Origin: Agathobaculum sp. Marseille-P7918
Lineage (GTDB): Bacteria; Bacillota; Clostridia; Oscillospirales; Butyricicoccaceae
Direction: 5' to 3'
Assembly: GCF_900625105.1 (NCBI RefSeq)
Contig: NZ_UYYD01000002.1
Location: forward strand, 434,001 to 498,000
DNA: 64,000 nucleotides
The notes beneath the pieces were generated by a model that saw nothing but the letters and a program-made list of their open reading frames with translations, did no database searches and was not told the origin of the DNA. A program made the translations under genes and the position numbers. How positions within the stretch are numbered: the stretch's first letter is position 1; every line of letters begins with the position of its first letter. Below are positions 9,401-15,951 of this stretch, one piece after another.

Positions 9401-9872
9401 CCGCGCGGGTCAGCTGCTGGGTAAGCGTGTCCAGCGGCACGGTTTGTCCGACGGCGAGCTGCACCACCGCGCTTTGCAGCGCGTCGGGCGGCAGCGTGCG
9501 CTGCACGGCCGCCTGCACGGACGCGACCGAAAAGGCGGCATCCGGCAATGCGTCCAATACGGCAAGGCGCTTTTGCTCGTAGCCGCGCGACACACCGACC
9601 ACATCTGCCATCACCAGCTCGCGCGCGGGCAAGGTGAGCACATCGCGCTCGGCAAAGCCGTGCAGATCGAGTGCAAACCGCGCCGCCGCGGTGTCGTCGT
9701 CGGTCAGCACGCACACCGGGCGGCCGGTATCCAGCCCAAGCGCCGCCGCGAGGTGCGCCTTGTGGATGGCGGACAGGCCGACCGCCAGCACGGGCGTTTT
9801 GCCCTGCCGCACCGCTTCCTTTAACGATTTGTATTCATTTAGGTAAGTTATACTTTTTGTAATTTCCGTCAT
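6411..9872 (-). CDS. mfd: Transcription-repair coupling factor
   Basis: 1153 residues. The UvrB-like N-terminal module is followed by the RNA-polymerase-interacting/CarD-like region (PGDLVVHEHHGIGRF). The RecG-like translocase has Walker A GDVGFGKTEVALRA, motif II DEEQRFG and motif III TLSATPIPRTLNM. The C-terminal TRCF domain is complete. Mfd removes stalled RNA polymerase and recruits UvrA. The long plus-strand frame opposite it is a codon-bias shadow. Confidence 0.97.
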   Translation of the reverse strand: MTEITKSITYLNEYKSLKEAVRQGKTPVLAVGLSAIHKAHLAAALGLDTGRPVCVLTDDDTAAARFALDLHGFAERDVLTLPARELVMADVVGVSRGYEQKRLAVLDALPDAAFSVASVQAAVQRTLPPDALQSAVVQLAVGQTVPLDTLTQQLTRAGYERCVQVEGMGQFSVRGGILDVFPPQAANPYRVEFWDDEIDSIATFDVGSQRRLENADTLRCLPCMETLPHLAPGGAKGLAKAVRGLLSTRKKKHADLASHIERDAERLEETGTLPAADKYLPLVYPEMATALDYLPENAIVLIEDTPRLRDAARDFVSRIADDVTALLERGEIAPGLDGYALDFAALCGTKRTIVRLDSFLNNVPELAPQHLENFVANQMNAYGGNLDMAAADIRGYTQQGRAVAVLCGSELRCRNMCDALTEAGLTATVSDLLPKGGQVCVMEGTLSAGFEYPDLGLVVITEGQVLARRKKTQVKKSNRDRVKSYTDLTPGDLVVHEHHGIGRFVGMERMTVDGAERDFIKIAFAGTDFLYVPATSLDLISKYIGGGEPEKVRLNKLGGADWSRSKARAKAAAKELAEGLIKLYAERAKVKGFAFPPDDAWQREFEEAFPYEETDDQLRCIAEIKMDMESDRPMDRLLCGDVGFGKTEVALRAVMKCVLAGKQAAILVPTTVLARQHYLTALQRFQGHPVTIELLTRYKTGSEQTQLLKKLEAGSIDIVIGTHKLFNKKIKFKDLGLLVVDEEQRFGVSHKETLKELSKTVDVLTLSATPIPRTLNMALSGIRDMSSIEEPPLDRHPVQTFVLEQNDGVLLDAIRRELARGGQVYYLHNRVESIERCANLLQQRLPDARIGIVHGKMTQKEIAAAMNAMADGETDILVCTTIIETGIDIPNANTLIIENADNMGLAQLHQIRGRVGRSSRHAYAYLCYRRGKALSEIAQKRLSAIREFAAFGSGFKIAMRDLEIRGAGNVLGPEQSGHMMSVGYDLYLKLLEEAVQEEKGETPKPRVDCAAELLLSANLPSDYVPDAGQRVDLYRRIALIRTEEQKSDMLDELIDRFGEPPKEAIALLDIALLRSRASEQGISEIKEQDGRLLLTFAETDFARLSALCGDAEFRGRLLLNAGSTPYLSLRLNKGEAPLSMAETLVAKYAGTAA

Positions 9873-9902
9873 GCCAGGCTGTCACCCTCCTCCGGAGACG
9901 CC

Positions 9903-9932
9903 AAAAGGGCAGATTTTGCAATCTGCCCTCAT
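9903..9932 (-). terminator. Hairpin upstream of mfd
   Basis: AGGGCAGAT...ATCTGCCCT with TTTT on the minus-strand side. It lies about 35 nt upstream of the mfd start, so it may stop transcription arriving from iscU or act as a weak attenuator. A second hairpin with A/T tails (AACGTGCC...GGCACGTT, about 10008-10032) is a better terminator for iscU. Confidence 0.5.
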
Positions 9933-10096
9933 TGTATGCGCATTATTAAAACACAATGCACGAATTTGCGTTAGTTATTTCTTTTCAGTTCATGCACCCC
10001 GCACGCTAAAAACGTGCCACTGGCACGTTTTTACGGCTCGCTCGAAAATCGCTCGCCGCCGCGCGAACTCGCACGCGCGGGTGCTTCGCACCCATT

Positions 10097-10549
10097 TTAC
10101 TGCGCGTGCTCGGCATCATGCTCGTGGTGGCAAGCGGCGCAGTCCATGTCGCAGCCGAGGATCTCGGTCGGGTCCTTGCCCATGCGCTTGTAGTAATCCG
10201 CGATGGCCGAGCGCAGCGCTTCTTCCGCGAGCACCGAGCAGTGCATCTTGACCGGCGGCAGACCGTCCAGCGCTTCCGCAACCGCCTTGTTGGTCAGCTT
10301 GAGCGCCTCTTCCAGGCTCTTGCCCTTGACCATCTCGGTCGCCATCGAGCTGGTCGCGATCGCCGCGCCGCAGCCGAAGGTCTTGAACTTGACATCCTCG
10401 ATGATGCCGTCGTCCGACACCTTGAGGTAAATCTTCATGATATCGCCGCACTTGGCGTTGCCGACCTCGCCGACGCCGTTGGCGTCCTCAATCTCGCCCA
10501 CATTGCGGGGATGGGTGAAGTGGTCGAGTACCTTTTCGCTGTATTGCAT
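10097..10549 (-). CDS. iscU: Fe-S cluster assembly scaffold IscU/NifU-like
   Basis: 150 residues from ATG 10549 (MQYSEKVLDHFTHPRNVGE). The three scaffold cysteines are in NAKCGD, FGCGAA and MHCSVL, the standard IscU/NifU-N ligands. Beyond the core there is a Cys/His-rich tail (CDMDCAACHHEHDAEH). It acts with the cysteine desulfurase encoded immediately upstream on the same strand to build [2Fe-2S]/[4Fe-4S] clusters. The nifS-iscU pairing without iscA or hscBA is common in clostridia and would serve the hydrogenase and other Fe-S enzymes here. Confidence 0.93.
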   Translation of the reverse strand: MQYSEKVLDHFTHPRNVGEIEDANGVGEVGNAKCGDIMKIYLKVSDDGIIEDVKFKTFGCGAAIATSSMATEMVKGKSLEEALKLTNKAVAEALDGLPPVKMHCSVLAEEALRSAIADYYKRMGKDPTEILGCDMDCAACHHEHDAEHAQ

Positions 10550-10570
10550 AGTAGATTTCTCCCTTAACAA

Positions 10571-10765
10571 AAATCTCAGTCATGTGCAGACGCCGCAGCG
10601 TCTGCATCCAATTCCCTGTCAAAGTCCGGCTTTGCCGGATTTTGACACCACTGCCCGCGCCTTCGTAGCGCGGCCGCCTTTGCCGTGCAAAGGCGAGGGG
10701 GTTATCGAAAAAAGTTTCTCCCGGAACTTTTTTCGTATCTAAGGGGGATGGAATCCCCCTTAGAC
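10571..10765. repeat. Chain of intergenic hairpins between iscU and nifS
   Basis: Four to five consecutive inverted repeats: agacgccGCAGcgtct, tgtcaaagtccgg/ccggattttgaca, a gcccgcgcc...gcgcgg arm, cgaaaaaagtt...aacttttttcg and taaggggga...tccccctta. The last can terminate nifS. The layout resembles the intergenic stretches at 46386-46525 and 51297-51470. Confidence 0.55.
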
Positions 10766-12004
<1,239 letters not shown>

Positions 12005-12186
12005 TTTATATCAAGCCTTTCTCTCCAAAAAGGGGATATACGAGTTACGGATACACCACTAAAACGATAGGTTCTCCGGGTACTATTAATATACACCTGA
12101 AACGCGCATTTTAGCAAGCGAAAAACTGACGAAACGCGCGCAGAGAACGCTGCCTTTTTGCATCATTTTGTGCATTTTGTGTAGTT

Positions 12187-13116
12187 TTAACCATGACGGC
12201 GCGTGTCAATGCGCTTTTTCAGGCGCTGGAGCACGGCGTCATACCGTGCCGACCGGGCTGTCGGGTTGCCGCGCAGCATGCTCTTGCGGATGCGGCCGAG
12301 GTTCGCCGCCTGCTCGTCGAAGCGGTTTTGCAGTTCGTCCAGCCGCACAAGGATCTGCTCCTTCGCGTCGGCCAGCTGCTCGCGCGCGTCGCCCACGCGC
12401 TCGGTGAACTGTTCGCGGGCGTCATCCACACGCTCGGTAAACTGCTCGCGCGCGTCGTCCATCTTTTCCGACCACTCGCCGCGCGCTTCGTCCACGCGGT
12501 AGGACAGCCGGGTCAGATGCACCAAAGCGGTCTCGGACAGCTGCTGCCGCAGCTCCGCGCTCTGCTCGCGCAGCTTGTCGAGTTCCTCCAGCATACGGGC
12601 GAGATCGAGTGCCGTGCGCACGGACACCGCAACGTCGCCAATGAACGCAGCCGACCACAGGATATCCACCACAACCAGCAGCGGGAAGGGCATCCACACC
12701 ACAATGGCCTCGACCGGCGGGTGGATCGCCCGAGCGAGGATCAGCCCGAGGAAGCCCCAGCACAGCGAGGATTGCAGGCAGATCCGTCCCTGAAACTGAA
12801 ACCGATGGGTGGAATAGTCCCAGTATTTGACCTTGAACAGCTTTTCCATCACGACCCCGACGACATACTCAAATACCGTCGCCGCGACCATGCTCGCGAG
12901 GAACAATTCGATCGGCCGGTCATACAGCGGCAGTGAAACATGCAGCAGAATCGTCGCCCCGAAGCCGTAGATCGGCAGCATCGGCCCGCGCAGAAAGCCG
13001 CGGTTGACAAAATGCCGCTGCTGCACGGACACGACCGCGGATTCAAAACACCAGCCCAGCACGCAGTACAGGTAAAAAATCAACAGCCACTGCAGGGCGG
13101 AATAATCATAAAACAA
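12187..13116 (-). CDS. CmpB-like membrane protein (putative ABC transporter type IV family, COG4905) with coiled-coil tail
   Basis: About 309 residues from a TTG at 13116, preceded by AAAGAGG; an upstream TTG at 13200 is possible but has no good ribosome-binding site. The N-terminal ~170 residues have several hydrophobic segments and the family signature (CVLGWCFES, RGFLRGPMLPIYGFGA). The C-terminal third is a long charged coiled coil holding near-exact 11-residue repeats (DDAREQFTERV twice, then GDAREQLADAK). The biochemical role of the family is not established. The gene is divergent from the alcohol dehydrogenase promoter. Confidence 0.8.
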   Translation of the reverse strand: MFYDYSALQWLLIFYLYCVLGWCFESAVVSVQQRHFVNRGFLRGPMLPIYGFGATILLHVSLPLYDRPIELFLASMVAATVFEYVVGVVMEKLFKVKYWDYSTHRFQFQGRICLQSSLCWGFLGLILARAIHPPVEAIVVWMPFPLLVVVDILWSAAFIGDVAVSVRTALDLARMLEELDKLREQSAELRQQLSETALVHLTRLSYRVDEARGEWSEKMDDAREQFTERVDDAREQFTERVGDAREQLADAKEQILVRLDELQNRFDEQAANLGRIRKSMLRGNPTARSARYDAVLQRLKKRIDTRRHG

Positions 13117-13186
13117 AAGGACAAAACCTCTTTCCAAAAGATGCAATTTATTCCTTGATGCCTGTTTTAATATTCTATCTAATTTT

Positions 13187-13215
13187 TTGACTTTTTGCAA
13201 GGGTACAGGTATAAT
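13187..13215 (+). promoter_or_regulatory. Promoter of the alcohol dehydrogenase gene
   Basis: TTGACT at 13187-13192 and a perfect TATAAT at 13210-13215, 17-nt spacer, about 43 nt upstream of the start codon. Confidence 0.8.
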
Positions 13216-13257
13216 AGAGTTAACTCATTCCAAAAAGAAGGGCAGGATGTCGCCGCT

Positions 13258-14436
13258 ATGCTGAATTTTACCATCCATACCACCACTGAGGTCGTCTTTG
13301 GCCGCGGGATCGAAGAGCAAATCGGCCCGAAACTCAAGGAGATCGGCGCGCACCGCGTGCTGGTGCATTTCGGGGGCGCAAGCGCGCGCTCATCCGGCCT
13401 GCTCGACCGCGTGGAACAAAGCCTGTTCCATGCCGGCCTATCCTTTATTGAACTGGGCGGCGTCGAGCCCAACCCCAAGGTGTCCATGGTGCGCAAGGGC
13501 ATTGCGCTGTGCCAGCGCGAGGGGATCGACTTTATCCTCGCCGTCGGCGGCGGCTCGGTCATCGACTCGGCCAAGGGCATCGGCATGGGCGTTGCCACGG
13601 GACGCGATCCGTGGGAATTCGCCTCGACCGGTACGGCGCCCGACCAGACCCTGCCCGTCGGCACGGTGCTGACGCTCGCGGCTTCCGGTTCGGAAACCAG
13701 CAACTCGTGCGTGCTGACCAACGAAGAGACCAAGGAAAAGCGCGGCATCACCAGCCAGACCAACCGCCCGCGCATCAGCTTCCTCGATCCGGAAAACACG
13801 TTCACCGTGTCCAAGTTCCAGACCGGCTGCGGCATCGTGGATATCATGATGCACACGCTGGAGCGCTATCTGACCCCGGAGGGCGGCGAAAGCGACATCA
13901 CCGACCGCATCGCCGAAGGCCTGCTGATCGCAACGCGCGACGCCGGCCGCCGCGCCATCGCCAACCCCAACGACTACGAAGCGCGCGCCACGCTCATGTG
14001 GGCGGGCAGCGTGTCCCACAACGATTACACCGGCTGCGGCCGCAAGCGCCTGTTCCCGGTGCACAAGCTCGAGCATGAGCTGAGCGCCTTCCGCGACGAG
14101 ATCGCGCACGGCGCGGGCCTGTCCGTGCTGTTCCCGGCGTGGGCCATGTATGAAATGAAGAACGACATCCCGCGTTTCGCCCAGCTGGCAAACCGCGTGT
14201 TCGGCGTGGAGATGGATTTTGCCTGCCCCGAGCGCACCGCGCGCGAGGGTCTGCTGACCATGAAGCGCTTTTTCGAGGAGATCGGCATGCCGGTGCATCT
14301 GTCGCAGCTCGGCATCAAGCCCGCCGATTACGACACCCTCGCGGAAAACACCATGCGCACCGTGAAAGGTCCGGTCAAGAGCTATACGCCGCTTGACAAG
14401 GACGCAATCCTCGCCATTTACCGTCTGGCGGAATGA
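13258..14436 (+). CDS. Iron-containing alcohol dehydrogenase (butanol dehydrogenase/YqhD-like)
   Basis: 392 residues. The dinucleotide-binding GGGSVIDSAKGI motif and the metal region HKLEHELSAF...EIAHGAGLSVLFPAW place it in the iron-type (group III) ADH family, closest in layout to NAD(P)H-dependent butanol dehydrogenase/YqhD proteins. It probably reduces aldehydes to alcohols as an electron sink during fermentation; the substrate cannot be read from sequence. The start ATG 13258 fits the family N-terminus (MLNFTIHTTTEVVFG). It has its own strong promoter and a hairpin at 14447-14482 after the stop. Confidence 0.9.
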   Translation: MLNFTIHTTTEVVFGRGIEEQIGPKLKEIGAHRVLVHFGGASARSSGLLDRVEQSLFHAGLSFIELGGVEPNPKVSMVRKGIALCQREGIDFILAVGGGSVIDSAKGIGMGVATGRDPWEFASTGTAPDQTLPVGTVLTLAASGSETSNSCVLTNEETKEKRGITSQTNRPRISFLDPENTFTVSKFQTGCGIVDIMMHTLERYLTPEGGESDITDRIAEGLLIATRDAGRRAIANPNDYEARATLMWAGSVSHNDYTGCGRKRLFPVHKLEHELSAFRDEIAHGAGLSVLFPAWAMYEMKNDIPRFAQLANRVFGVEMDFACPERTAREGLLTMKRFFEEIGMPVHLSQLGIKPADYDTLAENTMRTVKGPVKSYTPLDKDAILAIYRLAE

Positions 14437-14530
14437 CCTCCCCCGGTCGTCTGCGGCGGACGCCCCCTGTCCGCCGCAGACGGGCCAGCGGTTTTTTACG
14501 AAATTTTCCGAATTTTCTTTGTTTTTTCTC

Positions 14531-14560
14531 TTGACAACTTTTTGATTTGCGCGCTATAAT
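14531..14560 (+). promoter_or_regulatory. Promoter of the tRNA cluster
   Basis: Perfect TTGACA (14531-14536) and TATAAT (14555-14560) with an 18-nt spacer, just upstream of three tandem tRNAs. Confidence 0.85.
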
Positions 14561-14615
14561 AGTTAGGCTAACTGCAATAGATGTTTACAGTTTGATACCA
14601 GCAAACATTGTACAT

Positions 14616-14691
14616 TCCTCAATAGCTCAGTTGGTAGAGCATGCGGCTGTTAACCGCAGGGTCGTTGGTTCGAGTCCAACTTGAGGAGCCA
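14616..14691 (+). tRNA. tRNA-Asn (GTT)
   Basis: Acceptor TCCTCAA pairs with TTGAGGA. Anticodon loop CTGTTAA carries GTT (14649-14651). The T-loop GGTTCGAGTCC is present and CCA is encoded. Confidence 0.97.
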
Positions 14692-14694
14692 TAC

Positions 14695-14770
14695 AGGGGT
14701 ATAGCTCAGCTGGTAGAGCATCGGTCTCCAAAACCGAGTGCCGTGGGTTCGATCCCTACTGCCCCTGCCA
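14695..14770 (+). tRNA. tRNA-Trp (CCA)
   Basis: Acceptor AGGGGTA/TGCCCCT, anticodon loop CTCCAAA with CCA at 14728-14730, T-loop GGTTCGATCCC, encoded CCA tail. Only 3 nt separate it from tRNA-Asn. Confidence 0.96.
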
Positions 14771-14774
14771 TTTT

Positions 14775-14850
14775 GCTGCTGTAGCTCAGTAGGTAGAGTG
14801 CATCCTTGGTAAGGATGAGGTCACCGGTTCAAATCCGGTCAGCAGCTCCA
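14775..14850 (+). tRNA. tRNA-Thr (GGT)
   Basis: Acceptor GCTGCTG/CAGCAGC, anticodon loop TTGGTAA with GGT at 14818-14820, T-loop GGTTCAAATCC, encoded CCA. Followed at once by a terminator. Confidence 0.97.
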
Positions 14851-14851
14851 C

Positions 14852-14887
14852 AAAAAGCGAACCGCCTGCAAGCGGTTCGTTTTTTTA
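14852..14887 (+). terminator. Terminator of the tRNA cluster
   Basis: GCGAACCGC CTGCAA GCGGTTCGT plus seven T residues. Confidence 0.9.
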
Positions 14888-14925
14888 TGCGTGCTGCAAA
14901 TTCCCCGCAAAGGAGCGTTTCCGCC

Positions 14926-15831
14926 TTGAAAATCCGAAACTCCCTGATCCTGCTGCTCACCGCCACCATCTGGGGCGTGGCGTTCGTGGCGCAAAGCGTC
15001 GGCATGGACTATGTCGGCCCGTTCACCTTCCTGTTCGCGCGCAGCGTCATCGGCGGCATCGTGCTGCTGCCTGTCGTGGCGGTGCTGCACAAAAACGCCC
15101 CCTTGCCCGCGCCCGAAAACGCGGAAAAGAAGCGGCAGGCCCGCAAAACGCTGCTGCTCGGCGGCGTGTGCTGCGGCGCGGCGCTCTGCTTTGCAAGCAT
15201 TCTCCAGCAAATCGGCCTGCTGTACACCACGGTCGGCAAATCCGGCTTTCTCACCGCCTGCTACATCCTGATCGTCCCGCTGCTCGGCCTGCTGCTTGGC
15301 CGCCGGTGCGGCAAGCTGGTCTGGTGCGGCGTGGCGCTCGCGGTCGTCGGCCTGTATTTCCTGTGCCTAACCGACGGGCTGAGCATCAACCTCGGCGATC
15401 TGCTCACCTTCATCTGCGCGATCCTGTTTTCGGTCCATATTCTGGTGATCGACCATTTTTCGCCGCTGACCGACGGCGTCAAGATGTCCTGCATCCAGTT
15501 TTTCGTGTGCGCGATCATCGCGGGCGCGGGCATGCTGCTGTTCGAACACCCCAGCCTGAGCGCACTGCTCGCCGCGTGGAAGCCGATTCTGTACGCAGGC
15601 GCGCTGTCCTCGGGCGCGGCCTATACGCTGCAAATCATCGGCCAGCGCGGCATGAACCCGACCGTCGCGTCGCTCATCATGAGCCTGGAATCCGTGATTT
15701 CCGTGCTGGCGGGTTGGATCATCCTGCATCAGACGCTGTCCAGCCGCGAGATCCTGGGCTGCGTGCTGATGTTTGCCGCCATCATTCTGGCGCAGCTGCC
15801 GGACAAAACCAGTCAAAAAGCCGTCAATTGA
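14926..15831 (+). CDS. EamA/DMT-family transporter
   Basis: 301 residues from TTG 14926, which follows AAAGGAG; the frame remains open upstream into the tRNA region, which is not coding. About ten hydrophobic segments arranged as two EamA repeats; the first repeat starts SLILLLTATIWGVAFVAQS. A charged insertion (ENAEKKRQARK) separates helices 2 and 3. Drug/metabolite transporters of this type export amino acids or small metabolites; the substrate is unknown. A terminator overlapping the stop (15815-15843) closes the unit. Confidence 0.88.
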   Translation: MKIRNSLILLLTATIWGVAFVAQSVGMDYVGPFTFLFARSVIGGIVLLPVVAVLHKNAPLPAPENAEKKRQARKTLLLGGVCCGAALCFASILQQIGLLYTTVGKSGFLTACYILIVPLLGLLLGRRCGKLVWCGVALAVVGLYFLCLTDGLSINLGDLLTFICAILFSVHILVIDHFSPLTDGVKMSCIQFFVCAIIAGAGMLLFEHPSLSALLAAWKPILYAGALSSGAAYTLQIIGQRGMNPTVASLIMSLESVISVLAGWIILHQTLSSREILGCVLMFAAIILAQLPDKTSQKAVN

Positions 15832-15869
15832 CGGCTTTTTCTTTTGTGCATCTTTTCCCGATTTGCGTA

Positions 15870-15929
15870 TTGACAAAACCCCTCCTGCGTCATAATATGA
15901 ATGTATGAACATATGAGCAATCATTCATA
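15870..15929 (+). promoter_or_regulatory. Promoter with candidate ArsR/SmtB-type operator for the P-type ATPase
   Basis: TTGACA (15870-15875) and TAATAT (15893-15898), 17-nt spacer. An imperfect 12-2-12 inverted repeat at 15904-15929, TATGAACATATG-AG-CAATCATTCATA, lies over the expected transcription start. The ATGAA...TTCAT half-sites are the pattern bound by Zn/Cd-sensing ArsR/SmtB/CzrA repressors. No such regulator gene is in the window. Confidence 0.6.
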
Positions 15930-15951
15930 TATAGAGCAGGAGGCCGTCTCT

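Noticed and set aside
6939-9824. Plus-strand ORF of 961 codons opposite mfd
   Set aside because: Antisense shadow of mfd with Arg/His/Ala-rich translation and no motif.
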